A DNA stretch of 64,000 bases from an uncultured Erythrobacter sp. (GTDB lineage: Bacteria > Pseudomonadota > Alphaproteobacteria > Sphingomonadales > Sphingomonadaceae). The notes beneath the pieces were generated by a model. The model was not told where the DNA came from. It was given only the letters and a program-made list of their open reading frames with translations, and did no database searches. Positions 25,176 to 33,226 of the stretch are shown piece by piece (positions within the stretch are counted from its first letter, which is position 1; the number at the start of each line of letters is the position of its first letter). The translations under genes were made by a program, and so were the position numbers. The stretch spans positions 1,143,999 to 1,207,998 of the forward strand of contig CANNCL010000001.1 in NCBI GenBank assembly GCA_947503155.1, written 5' to 3'.

Positions 25176-26339
25176 TTACATCCCCCGCGCGATCAGCATC
25201 TTCATCACTTCATTCGAACCGCCAAAGATCCGCGTGATGCGGCTATCGCGGTACATTTTTGCGATAGGGTAATCGTTAATGTAGCCCGCGCCGCCATGCA
25301 GTTGCAGGCATTTGTCGACGACTTCGCCTTGCAGTTCGGTCAGCCAATATTTTGCCATAGACGCCGTTCCTACATCGAGCTCACCCTTGAGCAATTTAGC
25401 GATGCAATCATTCACAAAAACGCGGCCAGCTGTGCCCTTGGCTTTTAGATCCGCAAGCACGAATTGGGTGTTCTGGAAATCCCAGATCGTCTGCCCAAAC
25501 GCCTTGCGCCCTTTGACATATTCGACTGTCGTTTCCAGCGCCTTCTCAATGACGGTCGCTGCGCCCATTGCGATAACGAGGCGTTCCTGCGGAAGCTCTC
25601 CCATCAACTGGTAGAACCCTTTGCCTTCGACACCGCCCAAAACATTGTCGCCAGGGATGAAGACGTCGTCAAAGAAGAGTTCTGACGTGTCAGCGGCGTC
25701 CATCCCGATCTTGTCGAGTTTTCTGCCACGCTCAAAACCTTCGGCGCCGTCTGTTTCGAGCAATAGCAGCGAAATGCCTTTTGCCCGTTCATTCGGGTCA
25801 GTCTTTGCAACGACCACGATGAAATCGGCGGTCTGACCGTTGGAAATATAGGTCTTTGACCCGTTCAAACGATAGCCATTGCCGTCTTTCAACGCGGTGG
25901 TTGTGATCGATTGAAGGTCCGAACCGACGCCCGGCTCAGTCATCGCAATCGCACTGACCAATTCGCCGCTGACGAGTTTGGGAAGATATTTCTTCTTCTG
26001 CTCTTCTGTGCCGTGACGGACGAGATAAGGCAGGATGATGGTGTTGTGCAGACTGGCTGCGAAGCCATCCACTTCGTGTTTGGACTGTTGATCCAAAACC
26101 ACCATGTCATGCCGAAAATCCCCGCCATGGCCGCCATATTCTTCGGGAACGGATACGCCGAGCAAGCCCGCTGCGCCTGCTTCGTTCCAAAACTCGCGTT
26201 CTACCTGGCCGTCTTCACGCCATTTCGCGACGCGTTTTTCGCCGGCATGTTGCTGATAAAATTTGCCAACGGCATCGGCGAAGATCGAGATTTCCTCTTC
26301 TTCCATAAATGCGGGTTGGGGCACGTCGATGACGGGCAT
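25176..26339 (-). CDS. Acyl-CoA dehydrogenase
   Basis: 387 residues from ATG 26339 (GAGAGGA upstream). Typical motifs are VPEEYGGHGGD, SAIAMTEPGVGSDLQSITTTA (FAD contact), LNGSKTYISNGQTADFIVV and a C-terminal LHGGAGYINDYPIAKMYRDSRITRIFGGSNEVMKMLIARG. It oxidises an acyl-CoA to the 2-enoyl-CoA, passing electrons to ETF. It follows the enoyl-CoA hydratase gene on the same strand, consistent with a beta-oxidation unit; chain-length preference cannot be read off. Confidence 0.92.
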   Translation of the reverse strand: MPVIDVPQPAFMEEEEISIFADAVGKFYQQHAGEKRVAKWREDGQVEREFWNEAGAAGLLGVSVPEEYGGHGGDFRHDMVVLDQQSKHEVDGFAASLHNTIILPYLVRHGTEEQKKKYLPKLVSGELVSAIAMTEPGVGSDLQSITTTALKDGNGYRLNGSKTYISNGQTADFIVVVAKTDPNERAKGISLLLLETDGAEGFERGRKLDKIGMDAADTSELFFDDVFIPGDNVLGGVEGKGFYQLMGELPQERLVIAMGAATVIEKALETTVEYVKGRKAFGQTIWDFQNTQFVLADLKAKGTAGRVFVNDCIAKLLKGELDVGTASMAKYWLTELQGEVVDKCLQLHGGAGYINDYPIAKMYRDSRITRIFGGSNEVMKMLIARGM

Positions 26340-26380
26340 GGTGTGTTCCTCTCTTGATTGATCTGCAAAGCTAAGAACGC

Positions 26381-26399
26381 GCGCTTCACTCAGAAGCGC
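26381..26399. other. Intercistronic stem-loop between hydratase and dehydrogenase genes
   Basis: GCGCTTC at 26381-26387 and GAAGCGC at 26393-26399 flank a five-base loop. No T-run follows in either direction, so it may shape mRNA stability between the two cistrons rather than stop transcription. Confidence 0.4.
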
Positions 26400-26415
26400 A
26401 CGCCGATCTAAATTC

Positions 26416-27177
26416 TTACTTGCCCTTCCAATTGGGCGCGCGTTTTTCTGCAAAGGCTGCTGCGCCTTCGCGGGCGTCCTCGGATACGAAGACTGGCGCA
26501 ATCAACTTCGCTTGATTGTCATACCGATCTTCCATCGCCCATCCGCGCGATTCCTTCATAACCTGTTTCGACACGCGGACCGCCAATGGGCCGTTGGCTG
26601 CAATTTTGGCTGCCAATTCCATTGCGCCCTCCAATGCGGAGCCTTCCACAACATGGTTGATCATGCCCAAAGCATACGCACGAGGGGCGTCGATAAACTC
26701 ACCTGTCAGAGCCAGTTCCATCGCCACCCGCTCTGGGATTTGATCCGGCAACATCATCACCCCGCCAGCGGCAGCGACCAAGCCGCGTTTAGCCTCAGGG
26801 ATGCCAAATTTTGCGCCAGCACTGGCCACAACCAGATCGCAGGCAATCATCAATTCCAAACCGCCGGCCAACGCATAGCCTTCGACCGCAGCAATCAATG
26901 GTTTAGCGGGCGGAGCTTGAACCACGCCCGCAAAGCCGCGCCCGGGCACGCTCGGGCTTTCACCGCGCAAGAAACCTTTGAGATCCATCCCGGAACAGAA
27001 CGTGCCGCCTGCGCCAGTGATAATACCCACTCGAAGATCATCTTCAGCGTCCAGGCGGTCCATCGCAGCGGCAATCGCTTCTGATGCCGCTTTTGTCATG
27101 GCATTCTTCGCTTCTGGACGGTTGATCGTGACGATCAATACACCGTCTTTGACTTGGGTCAGGACTTCTTCACTCAC
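26416..27177 (-). CDS. Enoyl-CoA hydratase/isomerase (crotonase) family
   Basis: 253 residues. The crotonase core is visible: VTINRPEAKNAMT, then GAGGTFCSGMDLKGFLRGE with the oxyanion-hole segment, PPAKPLIAAVEGYALAGGLELMIACDLVVAS, FGIPEAKRGLVAAAGGVMML and the C-terminal AFAEKRAPNWKGK. The 'GGLELMIACD' motif has the Glu usually acting in hydration. It adds water to enoyl-CoA or isomerises it. It is the first gene of the pair with the acyl-CoA dehydrogenase and is divergent from a thiolase. Confidence 0.88.
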   Translation of the reverse strand: MSEEVLTQVKDGVLIVTINRPEAKNAMTKAASEAIAAAMDRLDAEDDLRVGIITGAGGTFCSGMDLKGFLRGESPSVPGRGFAGVVQAPPAKPLIAAVEGYALAGGLELMIACDLVVASAGAKFGIPEAKRGLVAAAGGVMMLPDQIPERVAMELALTGEFIDAPRAYALGMINHVVEGSALEGAMELAAKIAANGPLAVRVSKQVMKESRGWAMEDRYDNQAKLIAPVFVSEDAREGAAAFAEKRAPNWKGK

Positions 27178-27293
27178 AGGTCTCTCTCCGCAGATTGATT
27201 AGCATTTTAAATAGAAACTCAAATCTTGTGTCAGGAGTGCAGGGGGCTTACGGATACGTCAACCGCATTTTCGATAATCGAGAGGACTTACCT

Positions 27294-28562
27294 ATGGGCG
27301 AAGCTTACATCATTGACGCAGTGCGCACCCCGCGCGGCATTGGCAAACAAGGCAAAGGCGCTTTGGCGGCGCAGCACCCCCAGCATCTTGCCGCGACGGT
27401 CATGAAGGCGATTGCAACGCGCAATGGCCTCGACACCAGCACAGTCGATGATGTGATCTGGTCGGTTTCGACACAAGACGGGATGCAGGCGGGCGATCTG
27501 GGCCGGATGGCGGCGCTGGATGCGGGCTATGATATCACCTCCAGCGGCACGACGCTTGATCGGTTCTGCGGCGGCGGGATCACTTCGGTGAATTTGGCTG
27601 CGGCTCAGGTGATGAGCGGTATGGAAGATTGCGTCGTCGCAGGCGGCACAGAGATGATGAGCCTGACCGCTGCGATGGCCAAAGAGAAAATGGGCGCGGG
27701 GCTGAAACCGCCGATGATGGGCAGCTACAATGAACGCCTGCAAAAAGTGCACCCGCAATCGCACCAAGGGATTTGCGGAGATGCAATCGCCACCATTGAG
27801 GGCTTCACGCGCGAAGAGTTGGATGAGGTCGGCTATCGCTCTCAGCAACGCGCCGCAGAGGCGATTGGCGAGGGGCGTTTTGACAAATCACTGGTGCCGG
27901 TTGTGTTGGATGATGGCACGGTGTTGCTCGACAAAGACGAATATCCACGTCCGCAAACGACGCGTGAGGGGCTTGCCGAATTGGAGCCTGCTTTCACCAA
28001 GATCGCCGATGTTCCGCTTGATAAAAACGGCACAACATTCCGCGGCCTGATCAATCAGAAATATCCCGATGTTGATATTCAGAACTTCCACCATGCGGGC
28101 AATTCATCCGGCGTGGTTGACGGGGCTGCGGCGGTTCTGGTGTGCAGCAAAGAATATGCTGAGAAGCACGGTTTGAAACCGCGCGCGCGGATCGTTGCGA
28201 CTGCCAATATGGGCGATGATCCCACGCTGATGCTCAACGCGCCGGTCCCGGCGGCTAAGAAAGTCTTGGCGAAAGCGGGTATGAGCTTAGAGGACATCGA
28301 CCTGTTCGAAATCAACGAAGCCTTTGCAGTGGTCGCGGCCAAGTTCGTGCGCGATCTTGGGCTCGATTGGGACAAGGTCAACGTCAATGGCGGCTCTATC
28401 GCTTTGGGCCATCCGATCGGTGCGACCGGTTCGATCCTGATCGGTACGGTGATTGATGAATTGGAACGCCGCGATCTTAAAACTGGGCTTGTAACGATGT
28501 GCGCTGCTGGCGGTATGGCTCCGGCGATCATCGTGGAGCGGGTGGACGGCTTCGTTGACTGA
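27294..28562 (+). CDS. Acetyl-CoA C-acyltransferase (thiolase)
   Basis: 422 residues from ATG 27294, preceded by GAGAGG. The active-site cysteine is in TLDRFCGGGITSVNLAA; the His and second Cys motifs are IDLFEINEAFAVVAAKF and GGSIALGHPIGATGSILIG followed by GLVTMCAAGGMAPA. It is a degradative-type thiolase that splits 3-ketoacyl-CoA. Together with the divergent hydratase and dehydrogenase it completes a beta-oxidation set. Its last eight bases overlap the next thiolase-like gene. Confidence 0.93.
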   Translation: MGEAYIIDAVRTPRGIGKQGKGALAAQHPQHLAATVMKAIATRNGLDTSTVDDVIWSVSTQDGMQAGDLGRMAALDAGYDITSSGTTLDRFCGGGITSVNLAAAQVMSGMEDCVVAGGTEMMSLTAAMAKEKMGAGLKPPMMGSYNERLQKVHPQSHQGICGDAIATIEGFTREELDEVGYRSQQRAAEAIGEGRFDKSLVPVVLDDGTVLLDKDEYPRPQTTREGLAELEPAFTKIADVPLDKNGTTFRGLINQKYPDVDIQNFHHAGNSSGVVDGAAAVLVCSKEYAEKHGLKPRARIVATANMGDDPTLMLNAPVPAAKKVLAKAGMSLEDIDLFEINEAFAVVAAKFVRDLGLDWDKVNVNGGSIALGHPIGATGSILIGTVIDELERRDLKTGLVTMCAAGGMAPAIIVERVDGFVD

Positions 28563-30087
28563 CATCGCTGATAACACGCCCGTCATTATCGGGGTGGGGC
28601 AATATTCGGAAGCCGTGGGCAAGCCGGGTTACGAAGCTCTATCCTATATGGATCTTGGCGGGCGTGCCTTGGCGGCGGCTATTGCGGATAGTGCGGCGAC
28701 AGGTTCTGTGGCCGGAGCGCTCGATACGCTTGCAGCGATCCGTGCTTTTGAAATGTCGCGCCCGGATCGTGCGCCGCCGTTTGGCGGGTCGGACAATATC
28801 CCCCGCAGTTTCGCAAAGCGCGTTGGTGCAAGCCCGGCGCGTGCGATCCTGTCCACCACGGGCGGGCAGTATAATCAGAAACTCGTCGGCGAATTTGCTG
28901 CCGATATTGCCGCCGGGCGAAGCGAATGCGCGGCGATTGTCGGTTCAGAAGCTATTTCCACTGTGCTTGCACTGACTGCGAAGGGTGAGAAACCTGACTG
29001 GTCCGAAAAGGTCGGCGGGCCATGCGAAGATCGCGGCTTCGGCCTTGATGGAATGTTGGAGCCTGCGCTGTTTGCGCACGGGGCGACGGGGGCGATCCCA
29101 TTATATGCCATCGCTGAAAATGCGCGGCGGGCGAAATCGGGCAAGGGCCTGGAGGAATATCGCGCCGATATTGGCGGATTGTTCGCACCTTTCACAAAAG
29201 TCGCCGCGGCCAACCCCCACGCCGCCGCACCGAAAGAGCGCAGCGCTGAGGAATTAGCGACAATCACCGAACGCAACCGGATCGTTGCGGAACCGTATGC
29301 CCGGATGACAGTCGCGCGCGATCAGGTGAATCAGGCCGCCGCAATTATCCTCGCAAGCGCAGGCAAAGCGCGCGAGCTGGGCATTCCCGAAGACCGATGG
29401 GTGCATATCCATAGCGTGACGTCGGCAACGGAATTGGAGCTGTCAGAAAGGCCGGATTTATCAGCGAATCCGGCGTCGATAGCATCCGTTGAAACCGCGT
29501 TGCATATCGCCGGCAAGAAAATGGCCGACATGGCCTTCCTCGATTTCTACAGCTGTTTTGCGATCCCAGTCTTCAACCAATGCGACCATTTCGGCCTCGC
29601 CCACGATGATCCGCGCGGATTGACACTGACAGGCGGATTGCCGTTCTTTGGAGGGGCAGGGAACAATTACTCGGCCCATGCCATTTGCGAAGCGGTCCAG
29701 CGGGTGCGCGGTGCGCGCGGCACTTATGCGCTGGTGGGCGCGAATGGCGGTTGGATGAGCAAATATGCGACCGGCATCTATTCCACTGATGCCGCCGATT
29801 GGTCAGATGGCAACCGCGTCCACGAAGTACCAAAAGCGGCCGATGCAGTGCCGCGCAGCAGCGGCCCGTTCGATAGCGCCACAGTCGAAAGCTACACAAT
29901 CAATCACAGCAAAACCGGCATTGATGTGGTCTTTATCGGACGGGACCCTGACGGAGCGCGGGTGGTGGGCAATGCGGACCTATCCGACGACGCCACACGC
30001 GCTGTATTTGAAAGCGGTCAGCCGTTCGGTGCCAATCTGAACGTGACGCGTGATGATCGCGGGCGCAATATGGGGCGCGTCGCCTAG
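28555..30087 (+). CDS. Thiolase-superfamily acetyl-CoA acetyltransferase, SCP2-like long form
   Basis: 510 residues from TTG 28555, chosen because the family N-terminus NTPVIIGVGQYSE follows at once. It is longer than a classical thiolase and lacks the CGGG active-site motif; instead it has IPRSFAKRVGASPARAILSTTGGQYNQKLVGEFA, MAFLDFYSCFAIPVF, LTLTGGLPFFGGAGNNYSAHA and an added C-terminal domain (NHSKTGIDVVFIGRDPDGARVVG). Such proteins are annotated as acetyl-CoA acetyltransferases; the true reaction is uncertain. The rare start inside the preceding gene suggests translational coupling. It converges on the CMD-like gene with a four-base overlap. Confidence 0.85.
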   Translation: MTDIADNTPVIIGVGQYSEAVGKPGYEALSYMDLGGRALAAAIADSAATGSVAGALDTLAAIRAFEMSRPDRAPPFGGSDNIPRSFAKRVGASPARAILSTTGGQYNQKLVGEFAADIAAGRSECAAIVGSEAISTVLALTAKGEKPDWSEKVGGPCEDRGFGLDGMLEPALFAHGATGAIPLYAIAENARRAKSGKGLEEYRADIGGLFAPFTKVAAANPHAAAPKERSAEELATITERNRIVAEPYARMTVARDQVNQAAAIILASAGKARELGIPEDRWVHIHSVTSATELELSERPDLSANPASIASVETALHIAGKKMADMAFLDFYSCFAIPVFNQCDHFGLAHDDPRGLTLTGGLPFFGGAGNNYSAHAICEAVQRVRGARGTYALVGANGGWMSKYATGIYSTDAADWSDGNRVHEVPKAADAVPRSSGPFDSATVESYTINHSKTGIDVVFIGRDPDGARVVGNADLSDDATRAVFESGQPFGANLNVTRDDRGRNMGRVA

Positions 30088-30737
30088 TCTGTCTTCAGGC
30101 GCGTCCCACCCATAAAGTCGAGTGCGTCGAAATTTTCTGGCGCTGGCACTTCGGTGATGGGGTCGTCTCGGTCATCGAATTCGGTGCGGAGTGCACGGCT
30201 CATCACGGCGTGCATCGCATACATGCATGTCGTGTAAGTCAGCTCAAGGATTTCTTCGTCGCTAAACTCCGCTTTCAGCATGTCAAATAGCGCATCTGGA
30301 ACACGCCCGGAATGCGTCACCAACCGGTCTGCATAGGCGAGTACAAGCCGTTCCCGCGCATCAAAACAGGACGCGGTTTGCCATGTCGGAATGGCTGTGA
30401 TTTTGTCCTCGCTTACACCTAGCCCGCGCAGGCTCTTGCAATGCTGTGAGAACACAAATTGGCTGCTTGTGGCCCAGCCGGCCCAAGTCTGCCCCAATTC
30501 GCGCAAAACCGGATCAAGCTTGCGATCCGCGCTGCGGTAATAGGCAAAACCCTGCGCCGCGTGTTTCAGGGTAGCAGGGGAGTTTGCAAAGACCGTCCAC
30601 CAATCGCCCCGCGTGCCTGTCGCGGTTCCTGGCTCTGCAACTGGGTCGCGCGCACCAAACAGCATCGCATAAAGCGGCGCGACAGTGCTTTCCTCGGCTT
30701 CGTCCTTGGGGATTTCTCTTAGGCGCGGCATGATCAA
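30084..30737 (-). CDS. Carboxymuconolactone decarboxylase (AhpD-like) family protein
   Basis: 217 residues. The all-helical CMD fold is suggested by LYAMLFGARDP, the core LREGQTWAGWATSSQFVFSQHCKSLRGLGVSEDKI-like segment (helix with the single Cys) and a second helix pair ending YTTCMYAMHAVMSRALRTEFDD. The AhpD CxxC disulfide motif is not present, so thiol peroxidase activity is doubtful. Its start overlaps the upstream VOC gene by four bases (ATGA), making a two-gene operon divergent from hppD. Confidence 0.8.
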   Translation of the reverse strand: MIMPRLREIPKDEAEESTVAPLYAMLFGARDPVAEPGTATGTRGDWWTVFANSPATLKHAAQGFAYYRSADRKLDPVLRELGQTWAGWATSSQFVFSQHCKSLRGLGVSEDKITAIPTWQTASCFDARERLVLAYADRLVTHSGRVPDALFDMLKAEFSDEEILELTYTTCMYAMHAVMSRALRTEFDDRDDPITEVPAPENFDALDFMGGTRLKTD

Positions 30738-31261
30738 TTCACCTGCTTTGTTGCGGGTTCATGTGCGACATCGTCTGGGCCAAACTCGCGCGTGGTCGCC
30801 GCAAATTCGAGCATGATGCCATTGGGGTCGGTGAAATAGACAGAGCGCACGAATACGCCTTCATGTTTCTGCCGGGCGATGCCTTGCGGACTGTCATCAT
30901 GGTTGAATACCGCCGGGGTCAACGGGACGTCTGCCTCTTGGAGCCGCTCTATCGCTGCCTCCAATTCCTCTTCCGCCATGTCGAATGCGAGATGGTTCAT
31001 TGAACCAACCGCAGTCTTTGCATCAAAAGGAAATTTCTTCACTGACGCGATGCCCGGTGCGGAGGGCGGCGCGTCTTCCCACCAGAAAAACGCGATCGCA
31101 TTGCCATTGCCGCAATCAAAGAAAAAGTGTTGCCCTCCATCCGGCAGTTGCACCGTCTTGAACAATGGCATGTGCAATATCTCGGTGTAGAAATGCATCG
31201 TCTCTTTCATGTCGCGGCAAACCAGCGCGACATGATTGATCCCGTTTGTTTTGATCATCAT
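30734..31261 (-). CDS. VOC-family protein (glyoxalase/extradiol dioxygenase fold)
   Basis: 175 residues. Two start codons lie in tandem (31261 and 31258) behind GGGGAG; either could be used. One VOC unit is visible: INHVALVCRDMKETMHFYTEILHM with a metal-ligand His, FFFDCGNGNAIAFFWWED, then SMNHLAFDM and a closing SVYFTDPNGIMLEFA with the metal-ligand Glu. This is a metal-dependent ring- or C-C-cleaving or isomerising fold; the substrate is unknown. It is divergent from hppD across 145 bases containing a candidate operator. Confidence 0.82.
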   Translation of the reverse strand: MMIKTNGINHVALVCRDMKETMHFYTEILHMPLFKTVQLPDGGQHFFFDCGNGNAIAFFWWEDAPPSAPGIASVKKFPFDAKTAVGSMNHLAFDMAEEELEAAIERLQEADVPLTPAVFNHDDSPQGIARQKHEGVFVRSVYFTDPNGIMLEFAATTREFGPDDVAHEPATKQVN

Positions 31262-31338
31262 CGTCTCCCCGTGAAGAAGTGTGCCTGCGATGTCGCGGGG
31301 ATGCAATTGTGCGGTGCGCGCCGCTAGGCAAACGACCT

Positions 31339-31391
31339 TTGACAAATGCGGGTATTCTGCGTATTTAGTTTCAAACGTAACTAATTTGAAA
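31339..31391 (+). promoter_or_regulatory. hppD promoter with overlapping inverted-repeat operators
   Basis: TTGACA at 31339-31344 and TATTTA at 31362-31367 are 17 bases apart, a near-ideal sigma-70 promoter with a start near 31374. Two interleaved inverted repeats cover the -10 and start: TTAGTT (31365-31370)/AACTAA (31379-31384) and TTTCAAA (31369-31375)/TTTGAAA (31385-31391). A repressor bound here would block hppD and could also affect the divergent VOC gene. No regulator gene is adjacent. Confidence 0.65.
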
Positions 31392-31406
31392 AAAGAGCGC
31401 CAGCCC

Positions 31407-32537
31407 ATGACAATCCAAACCCCTCTTCACCCCGGTGATCTGTTCGAAAATCCGGCCGGTCTCGACGGATTTGAATTTGTTGAATTTTGCGCTCCCGAAA
31501 AAGGCGCGCTGGAGCCTGTGTTTGAGGCGATGGGTTTCACTCTCGTCGCAAAACACCGCAGCAAAGATGTGGATTTGTGGCGGCAGGGCGGCATCAACCT
31601 GATCGCCAATTACGAACCGCGCAGTGCAGCTTGGTATTTTGCGCGCGAACACGGTCCGTCGGCATGCGGCATGGCGTTCCGCGTGCGTGATGCGGTCAAA
31701 GCCTATGATCATTTGATCGCGCAAGGCGCAGAACCTGTTGCGAATGAACCCGGTGCGATGGAGCTTCGCATTCCTGCGATCCGCGGCATTGGCGGCGCGA
31801 TCCTTTATCTGGTCGATCGCTATGCTGGGGCTGAGGGTAAGAACCTCACCATTTATGACATTGATTTTGATTATCTGCCGGGCGTTGATCCCCATCCAGA
31901 GGGAGCAGGCTTTCACACGATCGATCACCTGACGCATAATGTTTACACAGGCCGGATGAAATATTGGGCCGAATATTATGAGAGCCTGTTCAATTTTCAG
32001 GAAATCCGGTTCTTCGACATTAAGGGCGAATATACCGGCCTGACGTCGCAGGCCCTGACCGCGCCTGATGGCAAGATTCGCATTCCGCTTAACGAAGAAG
32101 GCGAAGGCGGCAAAGGCCAGATCGAGGAATTCCTGCGCGATTTTAACGGCGAAGGAATTCAGCATATCGCACTGATTTGTGATGATCTGGTCGCGTGCTG
32201 GGACCGGCTAAAAGGATACGGCGTGCCGTTCATGACCGCGCCGCCTGAAACCTATTACCAAATGCTGGCAGAGCGACTGCCGGGCCACGGTGAAGACGCC
32301 GAAGCGCTAAAGATGCGCGGCATCTTGCTCGACGGGACGACAGAAGGCGGCGAGCCGCGTTTGCTTCTCCAAATCTTCGCCGAAGCGCAAATTGGTCCGG
32401 TGTTTTTCGAATTCATTCAACGCAAGGGCGATGATGGATTTGGCGAAGGCAATTTTAAAGCTCTGTTTGAAAGCATTGAGCGCGATCAGGTGGCGCGCGG
32501 CGTGCTTGATGCTGCACCGGCAGAGCCAGCCGAATGA
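31407..32537 (+). CDS. hppD: 4-hydroxyphenylpyruvate dioxygenase
   Basis: 376 residues from ATG 31407. It converts 4-hydroxyphenylpyruvate to homogentisate in tyrosine breakdown. The Fe(II) ligands are visible in [10 protein letters not shown] (His), [11 protein letters not shown] (His) and [10 protein letters not shown] (Glu), and the C-terminal [20 protein letters not shown] is diagnostic for HPPD over other VOC enzymes. An N-terminal VOC-like half carries no metal. The next step genes (hmgA, maiA, fahA) are not in the window; a VOC protein follows instead with an ATGA overlap. Confidence 0.95.
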   Translation: MTIQTPLHPGDLFENPAGLDGFEFVEFCAPEKGALEPVFEAMGFTLVAKHRSKDVDLWRQGGINLIANYEPRSAAWYFAREHGPSACGMAFRVRDAVKAYDHLIAQGAEPVANEPGAMELRIPAIRGIGGAILYLVDRYAGAEGKNLTIYDIDFDYLPGVDPHPEGAGFHTIDHLTHNVYTGRMKYWAEYYESLFNFQEIRFFDIKGEYTGLTSQALTAPDGKIRIPLNEEGEGGKGQIEEFLRDFNGEGIQHIALICDDLVACWDRLKGYGVPFMTAPPETYYQMLAERLPGHGEDAEALKMRGILLDGTTEGGEPRLLLQIFAEAQIGPVFFEFIQRKGDDGFGEGNFKALFESIERDQVARGVLDAAPAEPAE

Positions 32538-33094
32538 GCCACCCGGTTAAACTTGGCGGGGTCCACCACGTTGCCTATCGTTGCAAAGACGCGAAGGAGA
32601 CGGTCGAATGGTATGGCCGCGTGATGGGCATGGATTACACCACCGCTTTCGCAGAGGATCACGTTCCCTCGACGGGCGAATATGATCCCTACATGCATGT
32701 CTTCCTCGATGCGGGGAACGGCAATATTTTGGCGTTTTTTGAATTGCCCAACCAACCGGAAATGGGCCGCGATGAAAACACGCCGGCATGGGTGCAGCAC
32801 CTCGCATTTCGCGCGCCGGACGAGGCGGCATTGCTCGCTGCTAAGGCGCATGTCGAAGCGCACGGCATTGATGTGCTTGGGCCGACGCATCACGGTATTT
32901 TCAAATCGATCTATTTCTTCGACCCCAATGGCCACCGCGTCGAATTGGCGGCGGATATCGGGACCGATGAACAATATGCCGAATTGAAGCGCGTTGCGCC
33001 GATGATGCTCGAAGAATGGAGCGAGACAAAAACCGCGCCGCGTCACGCGGATTGGTTGCATGAAATTGCCCGCGAAGAACACGCCAAGGGATAA
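32534..33094 (+). CDS. VOC-family protein, co-transcribed with hppD
   Basis: 186 residues. The VOC unit reads [56 protein letters not shown] and [18 protein letters not shown], with conserved His and Glu for a metal. Its start overlaps the hppD stop (ATGA), so it is translated with hppD and probably acts on a related aromatic metabolite. It resembles the divergent VOC protein upstream in the NGNxxAFF segment, hinting at an old duplication. Confidence 0.82.
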   Translation: MSHPVKLGGVHHVAYRCKDAKETVEWYGRVMGMDYTTAFAEDHVPSTGEYDPYMHVFLDAGNGNILAFFELPNQPEMGRDENTPAWVQHLAFRAPDEAALLAAKAHVEAHGIDVLGPTHHGIFKSIYFFDPNGHRVELAADIGTDEQYAELKRVAPMMLEEWSETKTAPRHADWLHEIAREEHAKG

Positions 33095-33226
33095 GTGATC
33101 GCAAACCGCCGCGTTTCCCCGAGAGGGCGTAACCGTTGCGCTTGTTTGCGTGCTTGACCGCTTCGCTGCTTTCCTCGAACCACTGTTAGCCCCACTTTCT
33201 CAACTTGGGCGATCAGGATCGGTTGG

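Noticed and set aside
27190..27240. A second copy of the hppD operator upstream of the thiolase
   Set aside because: An AGTTTC/GAAACT half is shared, but spacing and the second arm do not match, so similarity is no better than chance.
31371..32165. A 264-codon minus-strand frame inside hppD
   Set aside because: Lies fully antisense to hppD, whose Fe ligands are intact; no ribosome site or motif.
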